DNA of 64,000 nucleotides from Arabidopsis thaliana (GCF_000001735.4 NC_003070.9:26087971-26151970), one strand, 5' to 3'; numbered from the stretch's first letter, positions 47,801 through 60,478 are shown. A program made the numbers and translations. The notes: generated by a model not told the origin, from the letters alone.

Positions 47801-49352
47801 CTAGTAACAATTATTAATCGTCAATGTACTTTGATTTATTCGTTTGGTGTTGTTTAGTTGCCCTAGTCTAGTTAGTTTTTAGTCTCGGTACAAAATATTT
47901 TGACCGTTAAATATAAAATAGAATTCGTTTGGTTTAGATTTTGACTAATTTCAATTCGGTATGCTTCGCGCTTTTTATGGCAATCCCTAAATTAACGGTC
48001 TTGAAAAATAGTTATAACGTCTTGATCAATGCGTTATCCAAATATGTGTAGTAATAACATTCAATCCATTCCGATCAATGATACAACAGCACTCAAGAGA
48101 GGCCATCGTCACCAGTCTGCAGTATCCACCACTCATATTAAAAAGAAGTTTGACTTGTCAAAGACATTCCACATTTATTTAAGATTTTAGGGATAACCTT
48201 TATGCCTTTTCAAAAATACTACAGTCAACATTATAAAAACATTAGAGCCAATTCAGAGATTTCTTTATGAATTAAAAAAAAGACAAAAAAAAAGTGATCT
48301 AATTTACCTTTGGGTTGATCTCGATGTGGTGATTATGTGTGTAACACATGATATATGTAGCAAGTACACAATGTCACTAAAAGTCTAAAACATGGATAAT
48401 ATAATGAAAACGATGAGCATTTTAATTGGATAACCTTAATATTGTCTAGGTTTTTAAAAAGTTACAAGAAAAAGGAAAATAGTTGACGGCATTTTCCTTT
48501 GGTGATAAAAAGCTGTATTCTATTACTCAAATGCGTTTTCGCTATTTCTTATCTTTTCTTTCCGTATATATGTATATATTTGCACAGGTTTCCGTATGAT
48601 TTTTTTTCACACCTTTCAAGTTTGGGGGATTCCAAAAATTTAATGGTTTAGAATAGTTTCACGTAAACCAGGTAGGATAAATTACAAACCAAAAACCGGT
48701 ATAATAAAATTGGTTCTTACTTATATATCTGGGTCAGGCAGGTTTAAGTGCGAGAGTAAAACTAGATGAACTTTTTAAATCATATTAAGGAAATATAAAA
48801 GACAATTTATAATATTTAATAAATATTTTGTCGTAGAAAGCGGCCCCGCGGATTACGGCTAATTTAAAGAGTAACCAAGCACGTGGATTTTGATTTTTGA
48901 TTACATAACTTGTATCAGTGTATGTTTACGTCTTATTTTCTTTAATTGCCATAATCAAGATCATGCATCTCTTTTTCTAGTCGATCATAGACTATTAACT
49001 TAGGCTAATTTTTGGAAACTACAGCCACCCATTATCTTAATAAACCCATTGAAAGAGTTATAAATTTTGCATCAAAATGCATAAGAATTTTTATAATTAA
49101 GAAATTTTGTTTACTAAAAAATTATATAATTATACATAAAAAGTGATGGTAGCTTTACGGTTATATATCTCGTGATTAGTCAAGACCATATGTATTTATT
49201 ATGTATACAATCTCTGCAGAATATATATACCTCATATATCACTATAATTTAGAAATTTATTTGAATGCTTAAATTTCTTCAATTATAATTAGAAGAAAAA
49301 AACTGAAAAATAGGAGATGTAAATCAATGTTAGTAAAATCCAGAAACCAAAA

Positions 49353-49554
49353 ATGGCCACCGACGATGGAGGTGCTCTTCCAGAGGAAGATGTTGACTAT
49401 TGTCTTAATCTTGTTTGGCCTAAAACGAATAGTAGCAACAAATTAACCTAATTTTCCTTTTCATTGTCATAATATATGGTAACATGTTAGTGATATAGAA
49501 TGATGTGAACGTTGGTCCATAAGCTATCCGTTTGACGACGAGCTCATGTCTTAG
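49353..49554 (+). pseudogene. Possible relic of an F-box-like coding exon
   Basis: An ATG in good context (AAAATGGCC) opens a 32-codon acidic frame, MATDDGGALPEEDVDYCLNL, followed by VWPKTNSSNKLT-stop. Fifty-two bases later another short frame reads CERWSISYPFDDELMS-stop. LPEE...L..L and C.RW.S...F are the spacing landmarks of plant F-box domains (LPEELVxEIL...CVCKxWxSLI). GC content is higher than in the surrounding DNA. The two halves are separated by stops and a shift, so if the reading is right this is a dead fragment. Low certainty. Confidence 0.3.
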
Positions 49555-52055
49555 TTTTATAGATTGAAAAGTACATTTTAACGATGTTTGGGAAGATCGA
49601 CCAAGTTCAAGGATATGAGAATTTGTTCATATTCCCTTGCTTTTGTTATAACTATTATAGTATTATGTTTCATAGAGGAGCAACTGTATTTAATTTTCAT
49701 AGAAGTTTTGTCAATACGTTAAAACAAATAATTAATTATTTTATTTTTCTGAATAGTGATTATATATGTTACCAGTCAGTCGGTCACATACATCATGCAT
49801 GGCTTTGATAATATTTATGGCTAATTAACAAGCATAGGTAATCTTTTTCCAAACATACATAAAATGGGTATTTGAGAAAAAAAATTGGGGAGATTTGGCA
49901 AATAATAAATAAATAATTAATTAATCAAAAGAGTCGTAAGCATTTGCATGATTATGACTAAAGCACATGAAGCCGACTTTAAGATTTGATACATCTCACA
50001 TGGTCATCACTATGGTGATAACGTCACCCACGTTTCCAAAAGTAATATTTCTCATCTTTCGCTAATTAAAACTATAGGCAAATAAACTAGTCTGTATTTA
50101 AGAATGTGAGACTAAATAAATTATTTACTAATAGGAATAATATATATTCCTACATGTGAATAGATAGGTTGGTTATACTACGAAGTTAAGGTGTGGTCTT
50201 GTTCATGTTCATCAAAAATAGTTCAATTATCTTTATACATTAAGGAAATTGTATACATTAATACATACACTGATACACATACGCTCGGCCCTTAAACGTA
50301 TCGAGAGACTGAGTACAGTATGGAATACGTAGTTTGTTCACATAAAAAGTGACGGAATCTTCGTTGCAATGTCATGTTTTCTTTTCTTTTTCCGGACTAT
50401 TCGTTGTAACGTACGTCAATTGTTAATCAAGATGTCTTAATTAATTAGGATGAGTAATGCGCTTTGCCTTATTTTTAGAAAACAATTAGATGTCATTTTA
50501 CTTTTCGCAAACAAAAAAAGTTATTTTCGTAAAAGGCAATTCCGCATTAACATATATGATAGTTACATGGGATGGGGGCAAATGTGCATTAGTAATTAGT
50601 AAAATTTAAATCAAAGAAATTAGGAAAAGGACAAAAAGGAAGAAGCAAGTGTCTCGGTCCCTTTGCAGCAACAACAGTCGAAAGATAAATTTTTAGACCG
50701 GGTTGATCTATATTTCATATTTTATTGTCAAATTTTTTTTATATAAATAATATCGAGAGGAATTACTTCAGGCCAAGGCAACCATGTTTGTGATTTTTAG
50801 AGGATGATATTGGATTTCTTATGTCGATAATATACGATTCTCTTGTAAAATTTCAGGTGCTAGTAAAACAAAATATAACTAAAACTAAATTTTACGGAGT
50901 TTAAATGCGATTTATACAACTAAAATATCATCTATATTAATTTTTCACATACACATTTCTTAATATGTGTAACATCCTATATTGCATATAGAGATTAATA
51001 GAGGATGTTATAGGTTATAAACATGTCTATGTGTATTTTATTTTTATTAGATAACTGAATAAATCACAGAATCTACATTGCTATCAAAAACATTTACGCT
51101 AAACAGATATGACAACTCTTAAATCACTTAATAGTCAGTTATGTGGACGAAGCCGAGTATTAAGGTGAGCAAGAAAAAAAAAACACAATTTTAAACACAC
51201 GAATTTTGTTTTAAATGGGACAAACCTAGAAAAAGAATTACGAATTTACACCATATCTTTTGAGTTTTGAGACATTTACTACTAAACACATACGTTGGTT
51301 GCTTATATTTGTTATATTAACTCAATCATTTATGCATCAGTAGAGTCTTAGTTAGGTGATTATCTAATCCAAGAAGTAAAAGTTGAATCGTGAGCTGAGA
51401 TAAAATATTCCAAATATAGCATTGGACCGTGAAATTGGAATCTTGGGAAACCCCTCGACGACTAGAAATTAGTTTCGAATAAAAATGTTAAAATATAAAA
51501 TGATTCTGAAGACACAAAGTTGGTTAAGGTCGTTAAAACCGGCTTCGGGAAGCTTTGATTTTGTTTTAATTTTGATATTATTCTTTAGAAATTTGCCATT
51601 GTTCCTACCATCACGCTAATGCTTATGAATATTTTTATACACGGAGACAAATATGCGCAAAGAGTGGTTGTCTGATTTACATCAGAGTATCAGACTACGA
51701 AAACAACAGATGATAATATATGTATAATTAGAATATAAATTAACTATGTCTAAAAAAAAACTAAAAAAAAAACTATGTCTCGCAGAATGAATTTAGTTTC
51801 TACATAGATTTATTTATATGCATAAACTAATTAATAAAACCTATATTGACAATTGCTCTTTATTTTCTGACTTATATGCATGTGTAAGTGTTAAAAAAAA
51901 AACTAAAAAACAATTGTATGCGAAGCACACAAAGACATCCACATGCATATATTGACAAATGACAATTACTCTTTACGATTGTCGTCGTCATGACTGTTTA
52001 CTTAAGCGTGTAAGTGGCATAAATTATTTATCCACAAATTATTTAAGCGTTTATA

Positions 52056-52319
52056 TTAAGGCACCTCCATCAGTAATATTTCTTCTACTAGATACTTATT
52101 ATTAAAATAATATAAAGTGATGAAAAAGAAGAGAGAAATGAAAATCGTCTCTGTTTTCAGAAACTTTGAGAGATGTTTCTGGTCACGTGTTTTTCCAAAA
52201 ATAGTTGATTTTATTTTTTAAATTAAAATTTAATACTTTATCTGAATTTAATTAAAATAAATAATATTTTATTCATAAGAAACTATTTTTTGAAAATCAA
52301 CCGATGTAGATGGCCTTAG
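52056..52319. mobile_element. Candidate small MITE with TAAGGC termini
   Basis: The left end reads TAAGGCACCTCCATCAGT and the right end, reversed, TAAGGCCATCTACATCGGT: one gap and three mismatches over 19 positions. About 260 AT-rich bases lie between. No clear target-site duplication and no transposase. The TAAGGCCATCT terminus resembles ends common in Arabidopsis intergenic repeats, from memory. Confidence 0.35.
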
Positions 52320-54063
52320 TTCTATATATTTATATATATTCAAATTTTATGTTTATATCAAATTTAAGAATCGTTTTTCACTTTTTCTAGACAATCGTTT
52401 TTTCTTTGGTAAAATGCAAAACATAATTCTTTCTTTTCCATTATAAGATGTTTAAACATACGTGATTTTATGTATTTAACATGTACCGCATGTTAACGTT
52501 TGGAGAAGAATGACGATGAACAAGTAATGATTATTAGTTGTTACACTAATCATTTGTAGATGAAAATCATTATCAAACACAATTCAAAGAGGACATATTC
52601 GTGTCAACTTTCTTCTGCTCATCTATCAATACATGCTTACAACGTTAGCTCGAAACGGCGTCTGTCATCCACATGCGGAGCTATCTCTGTGTTTTTCATT
52701 TATTTATCTTCTACTTATTAATAGATTTTTGTTTTGTTTCTCTCAGAAAATATTACTAATTGTTAAAAGATGATTATTTTGAAGAACTAGCAAACGGACC
52801 GTCCATGATATTTTGTGGACCATGTTTTGAGCTGAAATTACGGAAACTTGGCCGTCGATTTCTGCCGTTGAACTTCTTCACCTTATTAAATTTAATGTGC
52901 ATTTATTTTCTCGATATGCAAACTAAAAAAATGTGACTCTAAAAAAAATCTATCTAACCCTAATAAATACATTTGCAGAAACACCGTAGAAGCTCCTTAA
53001 AAGTTAGATACTTCATCACCAAACACATGTAAAAATTTTATTTTGTCATTAAGTAATTCAATATATGTACTTCCAGCGACATTTTTTCTCATAAACCAGA
53101 CACGACTTCTTCATCGATCGTACATAGGTTTGATGATTTTTTAAAATAAATAATAAGATGGTTACGCATCGAAACATTAGATTGAGATAAACAAACGACA
53201 AAGCTATACGTGTCGTGGTACATCGATCTCAAAGCAGACCACTATGACCCACTTGGATTTCAACTTGAATTTTCTTTGTCTTTATGATATTTTCTTTGCT
53301 TTTCTTTTGAATATTCAATTTCACACTCAGTAATAAAACTTTCTCCAGCCTCCATATTGACCTTAATCCATTACTTCTACATACTATACCAAATTCAAAA
53401 TTTAGAACTACCTATTTTGTAGACTAAAACTTTCTCAAGCTTAAATTGTTTCTTGATAGACTAAATATATTATCCCAAGGTAAAGTTGGTGTTTATGTGT
53501 GTTTGAAGGCGCCTGAAAAAAATAGAAACCACACGACTCGTCTTGTATGTAGCTCACATGTGTCTTTGCCTCTTTGCTTTTTCATGCCATTAAATATTAA
53601 ATCTTCAGCGGTTTTTGGTCCCCAACAATAAAAATATATTTTCTTACTATATTCTATAGTTCATTAATATTACATTGAATAAACCTAATGTTTTTTAATA
53701 TGAAAAACCAGAAAAATAAAATTGCATTCGGAGTTTTGGTCTTGTTTTGAAAAGAAAAGAAAAAAGTGGAAGCTAGTTGCATTAACATTAAACAGTGGCA
53801 AAAACGTAAATCATTCACTCACTAAGTTTTTCTATAAATTGAACTACTCCCCTCCTCTGCTTTTTCCAATTCTAAACCAAACAACAGATTCTCATAATCA
53901 TCTCTTCTTTTTTCCTCTTTACGAAAAGAAGAAAGATCAAACCTTCCAAGTAATCATTTTCTTTCTCTCTCTCACACACACACATTCACTAGTTTTAGCT
54001 TCACAAAATGTGATCTAACTTCATTTACCTATATGCAGGTTTACACAAAAAGAAAAAAGAACG

Positions 54064-55081
54064 ATGGCTCTTGTCACCTTCTTGTTTATTGCTACCCTTG
54101 GAGCAATGACGTCACATGTCAATGGTTACGCCGGAGGAGGTTGGGTCAACGCACACGCCACATTCTACGGTGGTGGTGATGCTTCCGGCACAATGGGTAT
54201 ATTTCCTTGAACCTTCTCTCACAAGTCACAAGGCTTTAAAGCTTTCAAGATTTTTCCTTTACCACAATTCTTATGAAATTTTGGGTTGCAGGAGGTGCTT
54301 GTGGATACGGAAACCTATATAGCCAAGGCTATGGAACCAACACGGCGGCGCTAAGCACGGCTCTATTCAATAATGGTCTAAGTTGTGGTGCTTGCTTCGA
54401 GATAAGATGTCAAAACGATGGAAAATGGTGTCTTCCTGGCTCAATTGTCGTCACAGCCACAAACTTTTGCCCTCCTAACAACGCCTTACCGAACAACGCA
54501 GGAGGTTGGTGTAACCCTCCTCAGCAGCATTTTGATCTCTCTCAGCCCGTATTTCAACGCATCGCTCAATACAGAGCCGGCATTGTCCCCGTCGCTTACC
54601 GAAGGTAAAACCTAAAAAAACATAGCTGCTCTGTTTTTACCTCAAAACAGAGTATGCGACTGAATAAAAAATGAACATGAAACAGAGCTGCTCTGTTTTT
54701 CTTCCAAAACAGAGTATAGTGTATTATTGGAATCTTACTCCGTTTTCAACTTTTTGTTGTTGTGTGTTTAACAGAGTGCCGTGCGTGAGAAGAGGAGGAA
54801 TAAGGTTTACGATAAACGGACACTCTTACTTCAACCTAGTTCTGATCACTAACGTCGGAGGAGCCGGAGATGTTCACTCAGCGATGGTTAAAGGTTCAAG
54901 AACTGGATGGCAAGCGATGTCAAGAAACTGGGGACAGAACTGGCAGAGTAACTCTTACCTTAACGGACAATCTCTCTCATTCAAAGTTACAACAAGCGAT
55001 GGCCAAACCATTGTCTCTAACAACGTTGCTAACGCAGGCTGGTCTTTCGGCCAGACCTTCACAGGTGCGCAGCTACGTTAG
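54064..55081 (+). CDS. EXPA1: Alpha-expansin EXPA1
   Basis: Expansins loosen cell walls at low pH without hydrolysis, allowing cell enlargement. Three exons (54064-54196, 54292-54604, 54775-55081) give 250 residues. Residues 1-20 are a signal peptide ([20 protein letters not shown]). The GH45-like domain 1 has [13 protein letters not shown], a conserved Cys set (positions 48, 76, 79, 84, 91, 104, 118) and the HFD motif at 124-126, diagnostic of the expansin fold. Domain 2 (CBM63) carries the Trp residues of [16 protein letters not shown] and ends [13 protein letters not shown]. Length and intron positions are those of EXPA genes, and gene order gives At1g69530. The leader has CT runs and CACA repeats. 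Intron 2 carries a duplicated hairpin listed separately. Confidence 0.95.
54629..54714. repeat. Duplicated hairpin in EXPA1 intron 2
   Basis: Two units share AGCTGCTCTGTTTTT and AAAACAGAGTAT. Each can fold into a nine-base stem (CTCTGTTTT with AAAACAGAG): 54629-54637 with 54644-54652 (6-base loop), and 54691-54699 with 54706-54714 (6-base loop). They sit in the 170-base intron of EXPA1, so the transcript can form either the two local hairpins or cross-paired forms. Confidence 0.85.
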
Positions 55082-57335
55082 GAAGAGTGATTCGGTGAAA
55101 ATTCATCTCATTGATCGTGTGGTATTGACGTGTTGTAGTAGAAGCAGTTAGAGAGAGGGGCATGATAGTAATTTGGTCCTTTCTTTCAATTGAGGTTAAC
55201 CTAAAAAGAAGTGGTGCTTCGAGTGCTTGATTTTGCACGAGGCCTTGATGATGTCATCTTTTGGGAACCTTTTCTTATCTTTCTTCATTTTTATTGGTAA
55301 GGTTTTATGTTATACTGATGCAGAGGTGGTATTGAGTTGAAGTACCACCCGCTAGTAGTAGTAGTAGTCTCTCGTGTCATTTGTATCCCTTCTCGAAGCG
55401 AGAGGGAGAGTTTTAGATTTTATTAATCTCGTTAAAGTCATTTGTATGTTGTAAATTTTTCAATTTCTACAAGTAAGAAATATTGGAGATTTGTTTGTTA
55501 TATACTTTGTGTAATAAATTATATTCATATAAGAGATCAGAAACAAGATCGGCATGTTTTTGTTTACTTTTGTTCCACGTCCGGCATATATTTAGAATTC
55601 ACATGAATTGCATTGATAAAGCATATATTTTCATTTGTTAAGAATTTAAACACTGTAATAGATAGTTAAATTTAACTTTACGAAAGAGTTTACAAAAAGT
55701 ACTTCAAGAACGAGAAATTATCAATTGTCAAATCTAGACTAACCTATCAAAGAATTATCTCGGACAAGTAGTAGTTTTACTTGTATTGTATTTGCTTGCA
55801 TGTGAAGAGATATGGTTATTTGATGATCTTAACTATATGGTAGGTATTATGGTGAATTATATTAAGAAATGTTTTCGTGAAAAATATATATTCGTCACAC
55901 ATAGTCACATGTATGAAAGCCTAGTTGTAACCGCCCGCCCACTCTTTTCAAAACGTAATAGATTCGTTTGGAAGTTATAACTATGAAGACATCTTTTTTC
56001 TAGACTCGACAATATTAGCAATTTATTCGTCACCCATCTGCATGTAAATATATAATGGTCGCGTGTATTGACATATTATTATTTGTCAAAATATATTTGT
56101 GCATATGAACAAATGTATTACATAAGTCGGAAAAATAACAGTAACGTTAGAAAAAATATAAACGAAAATAAGATATGTCGCTTCATTAATATACTTTTCT
56201 TTTTCCCACCATCAAAATATATTTAGCTAACTAATTCGATCATTTTTTTTTTCTTTTTTCAATCAACATTATAATAACATTAGCGTCTTTTTCTCTTTGA
56301 TTAATTTGCAAATGTATAAGAGATTACATATGAGAAAATCCATGAAAAAAAAGAAACGAAGCAAAAAAAAAAACATAATGTAGTTTGTTGACAGGTTATT
56401 TTGGCCAGCAAATCTGCATATCTAATAGATTTTCTATACGTGGTTTGTAGACAAAAAAAAATACGAAGCATTTTGCGGGAAAAAATCCAACTGATTTGAA
56501 AGAATAAAAAATCAGCCATCAGAATAATAATAAGAAATTAACTATACTATACTGCAAATAGCATGTTGTGACAAAAAGAAAACAAAAAAGAAGAATGACG
56601 TGCACGTAGTAGTAACAGTAATCACGAGTGATACAGAATAACCGAAGCCATGTGCTTTTCTGACAATATTTTGTTCTAACTACCCACATGAGTACCTATG
56701 GGTCCCCGCAGACTCGAAACGCTAACCAACATATTTCACATCGTCCATTTTCTCAACGGGCCTTATTTAGCCCATTCTCTCATTTTAAGCATTCACTGAG
56801 CACTCTTCCTTTATGAGATTCAACAACTCCAAACTATTATCGGGAAATTGCATGAACACTTTCGAAATGACTATTCAGTTTTCTCTGTTTACTACTCTTC
56901 TATCATTTGATGGGGACAAAATGAATACTTCATCAGTTCATCTTAAATATTACTTTTCTTCAAATTATAATAAACTCTTGATGTGGTGGTTGCAGTGTAG
57001 TTAAGGATTTGGAAACTGCAAATCAAAATTTTTCTAGCCAACTCATATTATGTTATTTTATAGATGCGTAAGCAGAGGTAAACGCATTTATTTACATCTC
57101 TCGTTCACAGCTTAGACTTGTATTATAAATAGTATATAACCGAGAAACAATACTTTGCTTACGCTTTTTGGAGATGACTCTCGAGTTACAAGTAACTTAA
57201 AATAGTATCATCTAGTGTAGTATGTGTCCATGTAACCTATCAATCCTAGCTTCTTCGGCATTTATGACTCGTTGATACAAAGACAAGGCGCGTTTTCGGA
57301 TCAATGCGTCTTATGTTTTTTTCCGGAGCTACTTG
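55082..57335. other. EXPA1 3' region and spacer
   Basis: Likely EXPA1 3' untranslated sequence to about 55500, including a GTAGTAGTAGTAG run at 55354-55366. AT-rich spacer follows, with short chance frames only. EXPA1 and AGL94 converge across this region. No RNA gene or transposon end seen. Confidence 0.45.
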
Positions 57336-59189
57336 TCAGTTTGGCTGTTGCATATTAGATATGTTCAGAAACAGTCAGCAAAACAAGACCAGTAATAACA
57401 GAGTTTTGAAAACAAATGAATGATGAACAAACCGTTATTTACCCAAAAATATAGAGGATCATCGAAGACCGCAACATAAGGTAATGTTTCAGAAGAAGCG
57501 CCGTTGTTTTTTCCTCCAATCTGAGGCTTATAAGAAGCTTCCAAGATCTGGCTAACGTAGTAATCCGCAGGACTGCCTAATAGATTCCACTCAGCTAGTT
57601 GCTTAAGCTTTTGATCATTTAAGAAACTGAGATTGCTGAATTGTTGGTTCGGATCAGCCGATGTCCCGGGAATGCTACCGGTTTCTAGTTTTTGTAAGAT
57701 ATCTGAGCTTTTACTAAAGAGTCCTGAGTAATTTCCAAGAGCTGAACTTGCAGAACACGTTATGTCCTTGTACATGTGATGAAGCTGCAGATTAGGGTCT
57801 TCTTCTTCTATAGGAACATTCATGTTTTCATCGGTACGAACCCATGAGAAATTCTCAAGTTGTTGCTCCATCTCCATTCCGAAATCTATATCTATTTCAG
57901 TCTGCAACTGCATAAACACAATGTTTTGGCTCTATGTTTATACATATCTCAAAACATCTTTATAATGTCCAGAGTGATGAATCCTTACCTGGTTTTTGCA
58001 TTGTGAGGACATAAGTTGTTGCTGCTGACGTTGCGGCATGCTCGCCTATAAGTCGTAATAAGATGCATAAGTTTTGTTAAATGAGACCTTAACTCATTAT
58101 TTGATTATTTGGGAGGAAGATCATACCTTACGACCATAGATTTGAGCCAGAGATTGTCTTAGTGAATGTTCTAGTTGCTGCAAAACATCTACGCTGTCGA
58201 TATTATCTACATCGGTCCAGTAGCTATCTCAAAAAACCATGTAACTCACAAATTAGAATACCAAAACCAAAAGGAAGATTTAACTGAAGTAGATAGAAGA
58301 TATTTGCACCTTAGTCGTGTGTGTATATCTGATAATTGTGTTTGCAGAAACCTGATTTTTTCGCTAAGCACCTGAAAATTCCCGTGTCGCGAAACGAATT
58401 AGAAGATACTTCAGAATCATTTATTAACATCATAGTAGTTGTACATACCTCAACTGTTGGTGTACTGTAAAAGAAAACAAAAACGAGTCACATTAGTAGT
58501 AATACACAACAACACTAAACAAGAACAAACAGAGAAAGAGTTCAGAAAGAATCTCATATTCTTGATATAATATAACACACCTAATTCTGTCTAGAAACTT
58601 TGATATATCTATATCGTGGTTAGCTTTCATGAAAGTTTTCCTCAAGGCCTAAGATATTATGAAAAAGAAATAGTATTAATGATAGTTTAGGAGATGAGAA
58701 GAGAAGAGAGACTAAACAGAGCCAAGAACCACTACTTACTTCAAGGTTTTCCAACTTCCTGTTCAAACGTAGACAAAAATCGAAGAAGTTATATGTTCAG
58801 TGTAATGTCAACGCAGAAAGATTCTAGATCCTAGAAATGTGTAAAAGTGAAGAGAAGAAACCTCTTTGCTCTTTCTTGAGGAGAGAGTTGAGCAAACTTA
58901 GCAATGACTTCTCCAATGCTAAACAAAACCCAAAAAACAGAACATCAAACTAAACAGAACAATGTGAAAGATACTTTGGTATTAAAAAAAAAGTGTGATC
59001 AGACCTGTGTTTGCCTATGCAAATTGAAGCCTTTCCCATGGGAGAAAACATGAGAAGCACAACATCTATGTCGCATAAGATCGATAACTCCTTAGCCTTT
59101 TTCATAATCCCATGTCTCCTTTTCGTATACGTACATTGACGTCCATTCATGTTCTGTAGTTTCTTTATCTTTAGCTTCACTCTACCCAT
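57336..59189 (-). CDS. AGL94: MIKC*-type MADS-box factor AGL94
   Basis: MIKC* MADS proteins act mainly in pollen maturation as heterodimers (AGL30, 65, 94 with AGL66, 104). Exons: 59189-59005, 58918-58862, 58758-58740, 58648-58581, 58464-58449, 58371-58310, 58223-58127, 58045-57989, 57907-57443 and 57344-57336, giving 344 residues. The MADS domain is residues 1-60: MGRVKLKIKKLQNMNGRQ, then KRRHGIMKKAKELSILCDID. The I and K-like region is split over many small exons, as in MIKC* genes, with YWTDVDNIDSVDVLQQLEHS. The Gln run RQQQQ and the Asn/Ser-rich C-terminus follow. The last intron (57442-57345) leaves a 9-base coding exon, Pro-Asn-stop. Without that splice the frame would add a 25-residue hydrophobic tail ending SCFADCF. 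The length of 344 agrees with my memory of At1g69540. An acceptor TTATGCAG abuts the ATG, so a leader intron is likely. Confidence 0.88.
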
Positions 59190-60145
59190 CCTGCATAACT
59201 TATGACCCACTCATATGAACAAAGAGAATACAACACACATTTTGAAACTAACAATGAGCAACACCAAGAATCAATGGAATAGCAAACGATACCCACTTGG
59301 CCACTTCAAAGATTCATACTTTTGTCAATAAAATCCCCAAGAAGGAAGAGAAAACTTACCTAATTTAAGACAAAACAAAACTTTCCATGAATCAGATGCT
59401 GAACATAAAAACTTTCCTTATGAGGAAGAAAGAAAAAAAGAGAGAAAAGGACAACAAAAAAAAACAGAGCTTTTGGAAACGAAGAGAGATTGTGAAGGAG
59501 AGAGAAGAAATAGGTATTGATTGGGAGACCAAAAAAATCGGAAATTAGGGTTGGAAGCTAGAGACTAGGGAATTTGGGATCGTTTCCATTAATTTTCATC
59601 TGTTACTTCACAGAACAGAAACAACGACTTACCCGCTTTCTTTTTTTATTGGACCACTCATTTGGGCTAACCACCAAAGTAAATCAGTTACTAGAAGCTA
59701 CTAACCGACGTTTCACGTGTCAAGCTCATCGGGTTTCGTTTCCTAGGAATGTGGCACTTAGATCTGATGAGGATGGTGCCGTAACGGCGAACTAAGCACC
59801 TTACGGTTGAGAATCATACGGTCTACACGTGTTGATTAGTTTTATATAAACCGTTGTTTCTTTTGTTTTATATTTCACGTGTGTTTTTTCTTGAACCATC
59901 TATGTTTTGTATAGTACATGCTTATTAGTATGTTTTGATGATTTCAGATATTTGGTAAAAGAGATTTTTAAAAAAGAAAAAAATTGGTTCATACTTTTAG
60001 AAAGTGTGATTAGAAACTGGATTTCTATGTTGGTGGGGGATTAATAAGCCTGTATTTGTCAACCAAGAAACTGAATTCGACTTAAACTTTTGTTGATCTC
60101 TCACTGTAGAGACATGTTTAATGATTTCGATTTGAACTCCAACGG
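59190..60145. other. AGL94 leader and promoter
   Basis: The likely leader intron of AGL94 runs upstream from 59190 to about 59360, then leader sequence to about 59560. A 73-codon plus-strand frame at 59574-59795 has no recognisable domain. ACGTG cores at 59716, 59828 and 59878 mark a promoter-like stretch. Confidence 0.4.
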
Positions 60146-60193
60146 TTGCAAAACATAAATACAGTATATGGACATAGACAATAAAATCACGTA

Positions 60194-60475
60194 TTATATA
60201 GAACCTTCGACGTGAGCGTCCTCTTCCAAGAGTGGGCGTATCCCGTATTCACCTATCTCCCAGTCGTCATTTAAGTTGAATTCGAACTCAAACAAAAGCT
60301 CTATGGATTCCACACCTCTTGCTTCAACTTCGAATGTGTACAGAGGCTCTGTTAAAAGTGGATATAGAGTTGGGCTTTTTAAACTATACTTGCGACCACT
60401 CTGTTTCTCTACGATGGTAAGATATACGTACCCCCAGTTCTCACAGTCAATTTTGTCACCCTTTCTAACCAGCAA
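60194..60475 (-). pseudogene. Partial duplicate of the TNL C-terminus
   Basis: A 93-codon frame, MLVRKGDKIDCENWGYVYLT to RPLLEEDAHVEGSI-stop, is about 90% like the C-terminal end of the neighbouring TNL (LVRKGDKIDCEEWG to RPLLEEDTHVESSI). DNA similarity covers about 60146-60478 against 60819-61146 and stops abruptly at 60478/60479. It has no LRR or NB-ARC sequence, so on its own it is a dead 3' fragment left by a partial tandem duplication, although the frame is still open. Confidence 0.8.
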
Positions 60476-60478
60476 GAT

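Larger units (their letters stand above)
44965..54063. other. 9-kb AT-rich desert upstream of EXPA1
   Basis: No intact gene is visible over 9 kb, unusual in a window averaging one gene per 3.5 kb. It holds A/T-rich and homopolymer DNA, an AT microsatellite, a possible coding relic (49353-49554) and a possible MITE (52056-52319). Segments rich in GGTTC/CGGTT words at 45740-45850 and 47630-47960 look like diverged repeats. The EXPA1 TATA-like box TATAAATT lies near 53832. Part of the desert may be distal regulatory DNA for EXPA1, an auxin-responsive gene; that is inference. Confidence 0.55.

Noticed and set aside
59574..59795. 73-codon plus-strand frame upstream of AGL94
   Set aside because: Lies in promoter DNA, no family resemblance.
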